NCBI RefSeq assembly: GCF_007748195.1
Contig: NZ_CP037920.1
Location: forward strand, 434,001-498,000
Origin: Gimesia aquarii
GTDB taxonomy: Bacteria > Planctomycetota > Planctomycetia > Planctomycetales > Planctomycetaceae
Length of the DNA: 64,000 nucleotides
Direction: 5' to 3'
Position 1 is the stretch's first letter; each line of letters starts with the position of its first letter. The translations under genes and the position numbers were made by a program. This document shows, one piece after another, positions 45,997 through 55,156 of the stretch. Under the pieces are notes generated by a model. The model searched no databases. It was not told the DNA's origin and was given only the letters and a program-made list of their open reading frames with translations.

Positions 45997-48855
45997 GTGA
46001 TGAAAGAGGGACACCTCTCTCAGCTGTTGGAAAATACCTCTCAGCTGACAATGTTGGTCGAGATCGGCAGTGCTATCTGTCGGGCTGGTGGCGCCCTTCT
46101 GGCCATTGCGATGGTCGCTTTGGGTGTCGATGCACTTTTTGCCCTGACTCCCTGGGGATTGATTTTAGTCGATCTGTTCTTTGTGTGCCTGATCATATCG
46201 GCAGGATGTTTTACTCTTCGGCAGGCATGGCGGAATGCGTTTAATGCTCGCCGTGTTGCGCGTCAGATTGAAACGCATCTTGGCGTTGCTAACAGTCGGC
46301 TGATCAACTCTGTGGAGTTTCTTGAGAACCCGTCCAACTCATCAAGCCGCGAATTGATTGATCAATCAATTCGGGATGGAGAGGATATGGCCTCATCGCT
46401 TTCTTCTTTCGAAGTAGTAAAATTTCGAGGTTTTTTGAAAGCGTGTGGGCTTGCTTTGGGAGCGATTCTGTTTGTCATCGTGACTTTTGCCTCCGCGCCA
46501 AGATTAATCGCAATGGTTCTACCTCGTTACCTAGATCCGACCGGTGATCATCCTCCGTTTACGCTTCTGGACTTTGAAGTGACAGTGTCTCCGGAAACCG
46601 TTTACCACGGTCGTTCTGCAACGATTTCCGCGAAACTCAGCGGTCCCGAAGCTGTCGATCAGGCGAGTGTTGTCTTTGTGGAAGGGAACAGTCGAAAGCG
46701 ACTGCCGATGTATCGCAATTCTGCTGGCGAATTCATACTGCCGATCGAGCAGGCGGACAAAACTCAGGAGTTTTATATCGATACTCCGAGTGGTCGAAGC
46801 CAGCGACTCACGTTCAGCGTGTTAAAGGTTCCGTATTTTGAATCTGTCAGTGTTCACTACGAATTTCCGAGGTACACCGGCTGGTCGTCTGTCAGTCATG
46901 CGCTCGATACACGAGGCATCCGAGGCCTTGAGGGTACGAAAGTGACCCTCTCTGCCACAGGCAACCTCCCTTTGAATTCGGCACAAATGGAACTGTTCGG
47001 ACCTGAGTCGGAAGATGAAAAAGAAGATCGCATTCCTTATGATACAGTTACTCTCCATCCGACGGAAAAGGATGTCGCAACTGTTTCCGGTTCGTTTCAG
47101 CTTCAATCGAGCGGTTGGTATCGTCTGACTCTGGTTGGTGTCAACGGGGCACGCAGTGAAGAACAGTTAGAAGGGAAAATCATATCTGCTCCGGATCGGA
47201 TGCCGCGGATTTCCTTTCTGGAGCCGGACCCGAACGTGATTGCCGTGGAAGGCTGGAAGATTCCCGTGCTCTTACAGGCGACAGATGATGTAGAAATTGA
47301 TCGTATCATATTTCTGTGTGGCGTCAACGGCTGGGGACCGGATTCGACGTTGCTGCCGCTGCACAAGGATCAGACGACGATAGCCCGTGCCGATTACGAG
47401 TTTGATCTGAAGTCTTTGGGGGCACGAGCCGGTGATATCATCACATATTACGCTTCAGCCTATGATAATCACCCGAGCGGCGAACATGTTTCGGAAACTT
47501 CCAGATATGTGATTCAGGTCATTTCTGAAGAAGAATACCGGGAATATGCACGCCAGCAGTATCAGATGGAGCAACTGATTCAAGAGTTTGAAGATTTTCG
47601 AACAAGGATGGATGATCTGAAAGAGCAGCGAGAGGAGATTCTGAAAGAATTGAATGAGCTTCAGAAGAAACTCGAAAGTGGTGAGGAAATGAGCGGGGAG
47701 GAATTGAATCGCCTGGAGCAGCTTCAGAAAAAATTGGAACAGTTTGCAAAACAGGCTGAAGAACTCTCAAAAAAGATGCAGGAGCGATCCGATGATCCAC
47801 AATTGTACGATTTGGAACAGCCATATCGCGAGATGTTAAAGACTCTCAGCCAGCAACTGGCGCAACAGTCGGAAAGTGCAAACGAGCTGAAAAAAACAAG
47901 TGCGTCCTATGGTAAACAACCGGGAAATACTGAGAAACGGAATGCGTTTCAGCAGGCGGCTGAAAATTTTATGAAAAAAAAGGATCCGTTCGGTAAGAAG
48001 ACGGAGGAGACTCTGGATGAGACCGAACAGGACCTGGAGAAACTTCGGCTTGCGGACAGTCTGATTGCACAGGCGGAGCGATTACGGGCGGCAATTCTAT
48101 ATCAAAGAGATCTAGCGGATCGTTTGGGAGAATTTCGCGATCGGAAATCCTTCAATCCAGATGAAATGAAGAAAATGCAACGCATGGCCAAAGAGCAGGA
48201 ATTGCTGCAGCAGGAAATAGAGGAAGTCAAAACCGCTCTGAAGGAAGCAGCCAAAGAAGCTGCGGAGAGCCTTCCGAAAATGTCCGGCAATGCGAAACAA
48301 ATTTGCGATGCATTGGAAAAGATGCAAGTTGACCAGGATCAGGATGCGGCTGCACGGTCTGCACGAAAGGGTAACGGTCAGCAGGCTTATGATTCGGCAG
48401 ATGAAGCTGCGAAAAAACTGGAATCACTACTTTCCGATTGCTGTTCTCCCAAGTCGGGGTCGGAGTCGGGTGATTTGGATGGATGCTTAAAGCTGCCCAA
48501 ACAGAACCTGAAGAATTCACTGGAGCAACTAGCCCAGGGGCGTAAAATTCCCGGTATTGGTCAGAAAGGGAAATCCGGATCGGGATATGCTGGCTCCCGT
48601 GCTCAAAGGGCGATTTATGGTCCTTATCAGGCGTCACAGGGGAAAAGTGATGCGCGCCGGGCTGGATGGATGGGCAAACGCGGGCTGGGAGGGCGTGGAC
48701 TAAGGGGAAGTAACAATGATCCTGTCAGTGCCGAGACCCTCACTCCAAATGACCATCATAAAACACGTGGAGCTTCTGGGAATATGCGTGGTGTACCGGT
48801 CGAGTATCGGGATCAGGCTGAAGCCTATTTTAAACGTCTTGAAGAAGGAAATTGA
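45997..48855 (+). CDS. Very large coiled-coil membrane protein (DUF4175-like)
   Basis: Start is GTG 45997 or ATG 46000; AAGGAG lies six to nine bases upstream. The 952-residue product has membrane helices near 20-70 and 150-170, an extracytoplasmic beta-rich part (about 180-500), and then a long Glu/Gln/Lys-rich coiled coil (about 510-820) such as ELNELQKKLESGEEMSGEEL. The C-terminal 100 residues are Gly/Ser-rich (GRGLRGSNNDPV). It resembles the DUF4175-type proteins that accompany MoxR/DUF58/DUF4159 in planctomycetes and related phyla. The role is unknown but probably structural. Confidence 0.82.
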   Translation: MMKEGHLSQLLENTSQLTMLVEIGSAICRAGGALLAIAMVALGVDALFALTPWGLILVDLFFVCLIISAGCFTLRQAWRNAFNARRVARQIETHLGVANSRLINSVEFLENPSNSSSRELIDQSIRDGEDMASSLSSFEVVKFRGFLKACGLALGAILFVIVTFASAPRLIAMVLPRYLDPTGDHPPFTLLDFEVTVSPETVYHGRSATISAKLSGPEAVDQASVVFVEGNSRKRLPMYRNSAGEFILPIEQADKTQEFYIDTPSGRSQRLTFSVLKVPYFESVSVHYEFPRYTGWSSVSHALDTRGIRGLEGTKVTLSATGNLPLNSAQMELFGPESEDEKEDRIPYDTVTLHPTEKDVATVSGSFQLQSSGWYRLTLVGVNGARSEEQLEGKIISAPDRMPRISFLEPDPNVIAVEGWKIPVLLQATDDVEIDRIIFLCGVNGWGPDSTLLPLHKDQTTIARADYEFDLKSLGARAGDIITYYASAYDNHPSGEHVSETSRYVIQVISEEEYREYARQQYQMEQLIQEFEDFRTRMDDLKEQREEILKELNELQKKLESGEEMSGEELNRLEQLQKKLEQFAKQAEELSKKMQERSDDPQLYDLEQPYREMLKTLSQQLAQQSESANELKKTSASYGKQPGNTEKRNAFQQAAENFMKKKDPFGKKTEETLDETEQDLEKLRLADSLIAQAERLRAAILYQRDLADRLGEFRDRKSFNPDEMKKMQRMAKEQELLQQEIEEVKTALKEAAKEAAESLPKMSGNAKQICDALEKMQVDQDQDAAARSARKGNGQQAYDSADEAAKKLESLLSDCCSPKSGSESGDLDGCLKLPKQNLKNSLEQLAQGRKIPGIGQKGKSGSGYAGSRAQRAIYGPYQASQGKSDARRAGWMGKRGLGGRGLRGSNNDPVSAETLTPNDHHKTRGASGNMRGVPVEYRDQAEAYFKRLEEGN

Positions 48856-48895
48856 ATCTTATAATGGGTTCGAACACTGTAATCGGAGGTATAAC

Positions 48896-49585
48896 GTGCG
48901 AAAATATAAACACTTTCTGAAGATGTTCTGCATTTCGGCGGCAGTTGTCGGATTTTCATTCGCCTTGTGTGCGAGGTTGGCTGCTGAAGATAAGCGGCGC
49001 GGAATTGTCGAGTGTGCGAATTTAATTTATGCAAAGAACAAAAGCTCGGTTTGCTTTAGCCCAGAATTTCTGAAGCAGATTGAAAAAGAGACGAATATCT
49101 CGACGTCCAGCAAGTTCTCCAAGGTCAATATGGAATCAGTTAAGCTGTATCAGTATCCCTTTTCCGTCATGACGGGAGAAGGCGATTTCTCTCTCTCGAA
49201 GATACAGAGATCTAATCTGAGAACATACCTGATGAGCGGCGGATTTATCGTTGCTTCGGCAGGATGTAGCAGTGAAGAGTGGGCGAAATCGTTTCGACAG
49301 GAAATTGGCAGTATCTTTCCGGATGTCAAACTGCAGAAGATTGATTTCTCTCATCCCATTTTTCATACCGTCCATGATATTAATGGACTCGACCGTAAAA
49401 AGTCTTCCGGGCAGGCAACGCTGGAAGGGTTAGAAATTGACGGAAAAATCGTATTGATTTTCAGCAGTGATGGATTGAACGATTCCTCTAAGGCGGGAGG
49501 TAATTGTTGCTGCTGCGGTGGAAACGAAATTCGCAATGCACGTCAGATTAATGTCAATCTGTTGGCTTACACGGTGACCCACTAA
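48896..49585 (+). CDS. DUF4159 secreted protein
   Basis: I choose GTG 48896 because a strong GGAGG lies six bases upstream; the frame is open to 48716 but overlaps the preceding gene. The 229-residue product has a signal peptide (hydrophobic core about 10-25, near MFCISAAVVGFSFALCARLAA). The DUF4159 pattern follows: VKLYQYPFSVMTGEGDFSLS, LRTYLMSGGFIVAS and DGKIVLIFSSDGLNDS. A cysteine cluster NCCCCGGNEIRNARQINVNL is near the end. DUF4159 proteins have a Rossmann-like glutamine-amidotransferase fold and often sit in these operons. Its role is unknown. It follows the coiled-coil protein after 40 bases. Confidence 0.88.
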   Translation: MRKYKHFLKMFCISAAVVGFSFALCARLAAEDKRRGIVECANLIYAKNKSSVCFSPEFLKQIEKETNISTSSKFSKVNMESVKLYQYPFSVMTGEGDFSLSKIQRSNLRTYLMSGGFIVASAGCSSEEWAKSFRQEIGSIFPDVKLQKIDFSHPIFHTVHDINGLDRKKSSGQATLEGLEIDGKIVLIFSSDGLNDSSKAGGNCCCCGGNEIRNARQINVNLLAYTVTH

Positions 49586-49632
49586 TTTCCTTGCTCTAAA
49601 ACGAGATTATACTGATCTGGAACTGATGTCTC

Positions 49633-50394
49633 ATGAATCCGAGAACGCACAAAACTCGATTTGTCATACTGGCAGTCAGCATTTTATTAGTAGCAAAGAT
49701 TGTATCTGCCGATCCCATCCCGTTTCATAAAACTCTTGAAAATGCAATTCAGTCTGACGGGAAAAAACGTCCGGTTGTTGTCGTCTTCGGAGCCCCCTGG
49801 TGCGGATGGTGTCGCAAGATGGACGTTGATACGTTCACTGATTCGCGTGTGGAAGCGATTTCCAAAAAATATTTATGGGTAAAAGTTGATATCGATGAGG
49901 ATAAGGAGACGGCGGCCCGATTTGGAGTCCACGGTGTTCCTCAAACATTTGTGTTAAATGATCAGGGATCGGTACTTGGCTCTCGTGGTGGATATATTCC
50001 GCCCCAGAAAATGGTCAATTTTATTACAGAGAGTTTAGATAACCCTCATCCGTCCGTTTTGTTACCTGATCTACTGAAGCGTTATGCGGTCGCAACAACA
50101 GAGGAGGAAATTCGCGATACGACTTTCAAACTGGTGGAACAACTGGCTCGTTCAGACCGGGTGGGACGCGAAGTGATTTTGGCGGCGATGAAGACCAAGG
50201 GAGCATCATCATGGCCGGTTTTATTGGAGTTGATGGCGGACGAACGGCTCTCGATTCGCGCGGCAGCAGTCGGCAGCCTGAAACATATGAGCAAAGCCGA
50301 CATTGTTTTTCACCCTTTTGCAAAGCATGATCTCCGTCAGCAGCAAATCGCAGTCTGGCAACAATGGCTTGATAACGTTGTGAGCGTAAAATAA
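49633..50394 (+). CDS. Secreted thioredoxin-fold protein with C-terminal HEAT-like helices
   Basis: This 253-residue protein has a Sec signal (about 1-26, ending SADP). A thioredoxin domain has the CxxC motif CGWC (57-60) in VVVVFGAPWCGWC and the cis-proline strand VHGVPQTFVLND (about 98-109). The last 100 residues are helical, with a HEAT-like unit PVLLELMADERLSIRAAAVG. The enzyme is presumably a periplasmic disulfide reductase or isomerase. It is the last gene of the VKOR-MoxR operon, so the operon begins and ends with thiol-redox proteins. A weak AAAACT/AGTTTT hairpin follows its stop. Confidence 0.9.
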   Translation: MNPRTHKTRFVILAVSILLVAKIVSADPIPFHKTLENAIQSDGKKRPVVVVFGAPWCGWCRKMDVDTFTDSRVEAISKKYLWVKVDIDEDKETAARFGVHGVPQTFVLNDQGSVLGSRGGYIPPQKMVNFITESLDNPHPSVLLPDLLKRYAVATTEEEIRDTTFKLVEQLARSDRVGREVILAAMKTKGASSWPVLLELMADERLSIRAAAVGSLKHMSKADIVFHPFAKHDLRQQQIAVWQQWLDNVVSVK

Positions 50395-50720
50395 CAAAAC
50401 TGGATCGAGTTTTAAACACTATGATTCCGGAGACATGATCGACACAGAGTGCTGATTTTCGGCCGATGTTGGTATCTGATTTCATCGGCTCGGTCGGCAT
50501 TTCTCACTGGAATTCTGCATTAGCTCCCCACTTCAGATCATGAGAGTGTGCTATCCATACCACATGATGAGCCATTTGAGAGAGCCTGGCAAGCTGCATG
50601 TGGCCACTTTTTTCAGAGCGGGCAGCCACCCAAGAGTGCGGTAATTCAGAGCTGAACCATCATACTTCGGTCACATCGTCATTCGCATATAAACGTAAGC
50701 CTAACCGAGTACAAGCAAGA
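50395..50720. other. Intergenic region after the MoxR operon
   Basis: About 325 bases. A short hairpin AAAACT-GGATCG-AGTTTT is at 50396-50413 and may be a weak terminator. Near 50602 the sequence GTGGCCACTTTTTT resembles the right arm of the 35-37 kb palindromic elements. A frame is open here but looks non-coding until the transposase remnant. Confidence 0.5.
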
Positions 50721-51026
50721 ATGCACGACGATCGCGCGGTTCAAACTGGTTTCATTTATCATGTTCTCAATCGGGCGAATGCTCGGATGACGATTTTTGA
50801 GAGTGATGAGGATTATGCCGCGTTTGAGCAAATCTTGTCTGAAGCGGTCGAACGATTTCAAATGCGATTGCTCAGCTATTGTATCATGCCAAATCATTGG
50901 CATCTGGTGGTCCATCCTAATGAAGACCGGCAACTATCTCGCTTTACAGTCTGACTCACGCTGATACACACCCAACTAAGGCAATTGGGGAAACAACAAA
51001 CATTAAAGCGAGCAACAATTCCTTAA
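50721..51026 (+). pseudogene. REP-associated tyrosine transposase (RAYT/IS200-like Y1), truncated with in-frame stop
   Basis: From ATG 50721 there are 77 residues of the Y1 transposase N-terminus: FIYHVLNRANAR, a helix around FEQILSEAVERF, and the metal-binding HUH motif in MPNHWHLVVHP (His59, His61). At 50952 a TGA interrupts where family members usually have Trp. After it the same frame continues as LTLIHTQLRQ, matching the expected LTxTHTQRWH region, and stops at 51026. The catalytic tyrosine and the C-terminal half are missing. It is therefore a decayed RAYT. Such transposases mobilise REP-type palindromes, and possible half-elements lie on both sides (near 50602 and 51295). Confidence 0.85.
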
Positions 51027-51389
51027 AAAACTTCATAGTAACTCCTGAGGCCATGAGAAACCTGATGTGTGACTAGAAAATGAAATTGTTTTGAAAGCAG
51101 ATTCTACTCATGTATTCTCTCGAGTGTCAAACACCTGGTAACGAGTTATTTTTTTATGATTGTGATGTGAATTAGTGGCGACTATACGAAATTTCGAATT
51201 AGAAAAGGCGACTTTAGATTTAGTCATTCACAAACACCTGACTTCAAATCATGCGTTTCAAAATTTTTATGTTCAGGTAATTGAGTCCTGCAAAATGACC
51301 GGTAGATTCTAGTCAAGATTCATCGTAGACTTACAGAATTCATGAGCCGATGACTACGTTAGAGAGACATACTACTTGAGGAATTCGAT
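51027..51389. other. Intergenic region after the transposase remnant
   Basis: About 360 AT-rich bases. AAAATGACCGGTAGATT near 51292 resembles the left arm of the palindromic elements at 35-37 kb. No gene is seen apart from the leader of the YaiI-type gene. Confidence 0.5.
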
Positions 51390-51839
51390 ATGCAAATTTG
51401 GGTCGACGCTGATGCCTGTCCTATTGAAATTAAGGAATTGTTGTTTCGTGCTGCAAAGCGAACAAAAATCAAAGTAACCCTGGTTGCCAATCAGCCTTTG
51501 CATACACCACGCTCAGAATTCATAGACAGTCTGCTCGTTCCTGCAGGATTGAATGTTGCCGATCAGCGGATTGTGGAGTTAACTCAGCCTGGAGATCTTG
51601 TGATTACCGCTGACATTCCCTTGGCTGCTGATGTGGTTGCCAAAGGTGGGCAGGCTCTTAATCCTCGTGGGACACTTTACACTGAGGCAAATATCGGGGA
51701 GCGGCTCGCGGTTCGTGACTTAATGGATGATCTGCGCGGGGAAGGCCAGATTACCGGGGGACCGGCCAATTTCAGCGCCAAAGATCGGCAAGCGTTTGCA
51801 AATCAATTGGATCGTTGGCTGACAGCAGCAAAAGGTTAA
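51390..51839 (+). CDS. yaiI: YaiI/YqxD-family protein (UPF0178)
   Basis: This 149-residue cytoplasmic protein matches the family closely in length and motifs: [19 protein letters not shown] (about 4-22), LVANQPL (about 35-41), [19 protein letters not shown] (about 69-87) and the conserved LNPRG (about 91-95). The PIN-like fold and conserved aspartates suggest a nuclease, but activity is not established for the family. AGGA lies nine bases before the ATG. It is convergent with the CobA-HemD gene, with 5 bases between the two stops. Confidence 0.95.
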   Translation: MQIWVDADACPIEIKELLFRAAKRTKIKVTLVANQPLHTPRSEFIDSLLVPAGLNVADQRIVELTQPGDLVITADIPLAADVVAKGGQALNPRGTLYTEANIGERLAVRDLMDDLRGEGQITGGPANFSAKDRQAFANQLDRWLTAAKG

Positions 51840-51844
51840 CACTT

Positions 51845-53407
51845 TCATTCAGGTGTGGATTCTGTATTTCGTGGCAGTGTTGAGGTCGAGGATTCCTGTT
51901 TCAGAATGGCATCAAAAATACCTTTCCAATGATATTCCTCTGCTTCTGCTTCAACTTGTAATCCGACTTCTGATGCAGCTTGAGTCGTAACCGGGCTGAT
52001 ACTGGCTAACTTAATCTTTTTGCCAAGTTGCTCACGCGCCTTTTCTGTTAAAAGACGATTAAAATTCCGGGCGATCGAGGGGCTGCTCAGTCCAATCCAA
52101 TCTAATTCTCCTGATTCCAGTAAGCCTATGCTTTCAGGGTCCCATTCTGTCATATCATGATTTTCATAAACCACAATTTTGTCTACGACTGCAGAAACTG
52201 TTGCCAGTTCGTTCTGTAAAACTTCGCGTCCCCGGTTGGCCCCCGCCCAGAGAATCCTTTGCTGACCGACCAGAGGTTTCATCGCTGCGGCTAGTGCTTC
52301 CGCTCGATACTGAGGGGGAACTAAGTCTGCACGCAGATGAAAGGCATTCAAAGCTTCGGCCGTTGAAGGGCCTATCGTGGCAATCTTCAGATGCGATAAT
52401 TGTCTGGCATCAAAGCCCGTTTCCCATAAACGATTCAGAAAATATTGGACACCATTCGCACTCGTAAAGACTAGCCATTGATATTCTTCGAGCCGCGAAA
52501 TCGCGTTGTCCACGGGAGCCCAGTCTGCTGGACCACTGATTTCGATGGTCGGTAATAGAATCGGTTGCGCGCCCATTTTGAGCGCCAGTTTGATTTCTGT
52601 CTCTGATTGTTCCCAGGGACGTGTAATCCCAATTCGTAGACCAAATAAAGGCTTTTGCTCAAACCAGGCAATTTGATCGCGCAGCGAAACACATTCTCCA
52701 ATCACGATCAATGAAGGCGCGATCAGACCTGCTTTCTTCACAGAGTCTGGTAAATCGGAAAGCTGACCGCAGACTGTTTTTTGAAACGGGGTTGTTCCAC
52801 GACTAATGACAGCCGCTGGAGTGCTTTCAGATTTTCCGGCCTGAATTAGTGAACTGACAATAGATTCAATTTTGTGCAAGCCCATATAAAATACGAGTGT
52901 TCCAGGAAATTTCGCCAGGACCTCATAATCTAAGGATGAGTCTGATTTGTCTGGATTCTCATGGCCGGTAATTAGCGCAACGGCAGAGGCATGTGCGCGG
53001 TGTGTGATCGAAATTCCGGCGTAACCAGCGGCCGCAGTTGCGGCAGTGATTCCGGGGATCACTTCAAAATCGATGCGTGCTTCTCTTAATGCGACCGCTT
53101 CTTCGCTTCCTCTACCAAAAATAAAGGGGTCCCCCCCCTTCAACCGGACAACAGTCTTGCCTTCTCGGGCGGCGGTGATCAATCGCTGGTTGATTTCATC
53201 CTGCTTCAAAATTCGTCGGTTATTACAACCTACGGCCACGCGGCATGTACGTTCGACTTCAGACGAAACATGTTGCAAGAGTAATGGATTGACCAGGCCA
53301 TCGTAAAGAATTAAATCGGCTTGCTTAAGGCATTCAACTCCTTTAATAGTGATTAAACCGGGGTCGCCGGGGCCCGCACCAACTAGATAGACTTTCCCTT
53401 TCGCCAT
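51845..53407 (-). CDS. Uroporphyrinogen-III C-methyltransferase / uroporphyrinogen-III synthase fusion
   Basis: I start at ATG 53407 (MAKGKVYLVGAGPGDPG); the longer frame starts at TTG 53428. The 520-residue protein carries two enzymes. The first, residues about 3-245, is SUMT (CobA/CysG-A type) with VYLVGAGPGDPG, a VVRLKGGDPFIFGRG segment (about 85-99) and VIPGITAATAAAGYAGI. The second, from about 255, is HemD-like (LRIGITRPWEQSE, WLVFTSANGVQYF, ATIGPSTAEAL). Together they convert hydroxymethylbilane to uroporphyrinogen III and then to precorrin-2 by SAM methylation, feeding siroheme or cobalamin. No other tetrapyrrole gene is nearby. The fusion is known in several phyla. Confidence 0.95.
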   Translation of the reverse strand: MAKGKVYLVGAGPGDPGLITIKGVECLKQADLILYDGLVNPLLLQHVSSEVERTCRVAVGCNNRRILKQDEINQRLITAAREGKTVVRLKGGDPFIFGRGSEEAVALREARIDFEVIPGITAATAAAGYAGISITHRAHASAVALITGHENPDKSDSSLDYEVLAKFPGTLVFYMGLHKIESIVSSLIQAGKSESTPAAVISRGTTPFQKTVCGQLSDLPDSVKKAGLIAPSLIVIGECVSLRDQIAWFEQKPLFGLRIGITRPWEQSETEIKLALKMGAQPILLPTIEISGPADWAPVDNAISRLEEYQWLVFTSANGVQYFLNRLWETGFDARQLSHLKIATIGPSTAEALNAFHLRADLVPPQYRAEALAAAMKPLVGQQRILWAGANRGREVLQNELATVSAVVDKIVVYENHDMTEWDPESIGLLESGELDWIGLSSPSIARNFNRLLTEKAREQLGKKIKLASISPVTTQAASEVGLQVEAEAEEYHWKGIFDAILKQESSTSTLPRNTESTPE

Positions 53408-53573
53408 AGAAATTGTTTCTCTCCGCAACCACCGTTCACTGAAATTAAAAAGTAAACAGGTATTATAGCAGAGTTTGTCGAGATGGCGAATTAGTTAGCC
53501 TGTATCCCGGTTTATGAACTATTTGGATGAAGCAGAATCATATCGAAGCTGCAATGCTTAAAAGGGACACGGT

Positions 53574-54833
53574 CTAGAAGTCATACCAGGTACCAAACCC
53601 AAACATCTGCTCGGAATTCTGGAAGAACGAATATTGCATTGTTTTTCCGTTGAAGTACTGGAGACCAATTCGGAAGAGATGGTTGTTGCGGTCGCCACGC
53701 CATTGCCAACCAATCATCATATTGACATTTCCACCCCAGTTGACTTCCTCACGTAAATAACCGTTGACAGCCCAGAAGGGCGCACCTCGAAGTCCAGAAT
53801 GTTCTGCCGGGCTGAATTCCGCTCCAAATTGTAATTCCCATGGCTCCGCACCACCATCAACATTGAAGGCGTATCCGATTTCTGCGTAGAGCCGTAAATC
53901 AGGGTCGGGAAAATATCCGCCCCCCAATACGAACGCATCGCGTACGTAATTGATCCTCTGGAAGCTCGGGTTACGTTCCAGGAATTCATCACCAACATGC
54001 GCGCTGGTGTGATAGTAAGCAAATTTTGCCTGATAGGCTCCCTGTCTCCAAGTCAGTGGGACACCGACTCGAAAATCTGCAGCATCCAGATCAAGTTCCT
54101 CTTCCATGTTTAAGCGTGGTGGACCAGCGCCTTCAACGTCAAGCTGCCATCCTTCCAGAACATTATCATTGAGTGAACCATAACGCAAAATTCCGACACG
54201 TGCCCCTGCTTCAAGCTCCATCTGCCAGCCAATGTCTTTTTCGTGCAAGATTGCGAGTGCCATACGTGGCTCTTTGGGACCTGCTAAATAAGATGTATAG
54301 AGCAGATCTGTCGGTAAAACAGTCCAGCCCCAACAACCCCCTCCACATAATTCGTCAATGGAATCTGTATAGCTGCCTTCGGACATTGGCATGCCACCCA
54401 GGTTCGAGAATTCAGAGTCGTCTGCAAGTGCTTCCAGAGCAGGAGGGTAAATTGGTTCTGTCGAACTGACTTGCTGAATTTGATTCAATTGGTTGCGTTG
54501 TTGTGGTCTATTCTGCGAATAGAGGGGAGGTAAACTTTGTGTGATGTTTTGATTGTATGCAGCTGATTGAACCGGCTCTGTTTGATGGAGTGGCATTCCC
54601 AGTTGTACCGGATTTCCCTGTCGAGGCGTGTATTGTTTTTGCAGGTAAGCCTGCGCTGAGCTGGAGGTTTGGGCACGGCGGTGTTGATTCATTCCATGCG
54701 GTGATGGCGCCATAAAGGGCTTGCTGCTCGATGCCTGTTGACCAAACTGCTGTGCTAATAAATTTCCGCTCAGAGTACAAAGCAGGAAACTAGAAAGCGT
54801 CAGCCGTACTGATATTAAAATAAATAACCTCAC
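53574..54833 (-). CDS. DUF1207 outer-membrane-type protein
   Basis: Start GTG 54833 is supported by AAGGAG eight bases upstream. The 419-residue protein has a Sec signal (about 1-27, ending LLAQ), a Gln/Ser/Pro-rich low-complexity region (about 28-135), and a DUF1207 beta-rich domain. Segments include VLPTDLLYTSYLAGPKEPRM (about 177-196), a GARVGILRYG strand and GGGYFPDPDLRLYAEIGYAF. It ends GFGTWYDF, with the C-terminal aromatic residue typical of outer-membrane barrels. The function is unknown. Spacing to neighbours suggests a single-gene unit. Confidence 0.85.
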   Translation of the reverse strand: MRLFILISVRLTLSSFLLCTLSGNLLAQQFGQQASSSKPFMAPSPHGMNQHRRAQTSSSAQAYLQKQYTPRQGNPVQLGMPLHQTEPVQSAAYNQNITQSLPPLYSQNRPQQRNQLNQIQQVSSTEPIYPPALEALADDSEFSNLGGMPMSEGSYTDSIDELCGGGCWGWTVLPTDLLYTSYLAGPKEPRMALAILHEKDIGWQMELEAGARVGILRYGSLNDNVLEGWQLDVEGAGPPRLNMEEELDLDAADFRVGVPLTWRQGAYQAKFAYYHTSAHVGDEFLERNPSFQRINYVRDAFVLGGGYFPDPDLRLYAEIGYAFNVDGGAEPWELQFGAEFSPAEHSGLRGAPFWAVNGYLREEVNWGGNVNMMIGWQWRGDRNNHLFRIGLQYFNGKTMQYSFFQNSEQMFGFGTWYDF

Positions 54834-55156
54834 CTGTGAGGCTCCTTATGGTGAACCACAGCATCAAGATACTGAGATAACGTGATTAATTGTAATGGGT
54901 GAGAGAGTCAGATTATCTGGTGAAAGGGAGAGAGGATCATTCACAAATCGTGAAATAGAATTGAGGCGAGAGTATAACGGGATTTCTGAGAAGCGAAAAG
55001 GCGAGTTTCCATGGAGACGATGAGAAACAACAAAGAGGGCCTGTTTTCTCTAAGTGTTTTTCAGATAGATGTTTATGGTCGATGTTCAGAAGGGGAATTC
55101 AATAACCCACATTCAAATTAATGTGAGACATCACACAATTTTTGAGTGAATTTCAA
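54834..55156. other. Intergenic region
   Basis: About 320 bases between two minus-strand genes. It holds the GTG leader of the DUF1207 gene and, near 55122-55135, a short palindrome TGTGA-gaca-TCACA that could be a weak terminator for the upstream gene or a protein-binding site. Nothing else is seen. Confidence 0.5.

Noticed and set aside
48716..48895. Upstream extension of the DUF4159 frame
   Set aside because: It overlaps the preceding gene by 140 bases; the GTG at 48896 has a strong GGAGG site and a signal peptide follows directly.
55122..55135. CRP-like site TGTGA-gaca-TCACA
   Set aside because: The spacer is 4 bases instead of the usual 6, and the position downstream of a gene does not suit an activator site.
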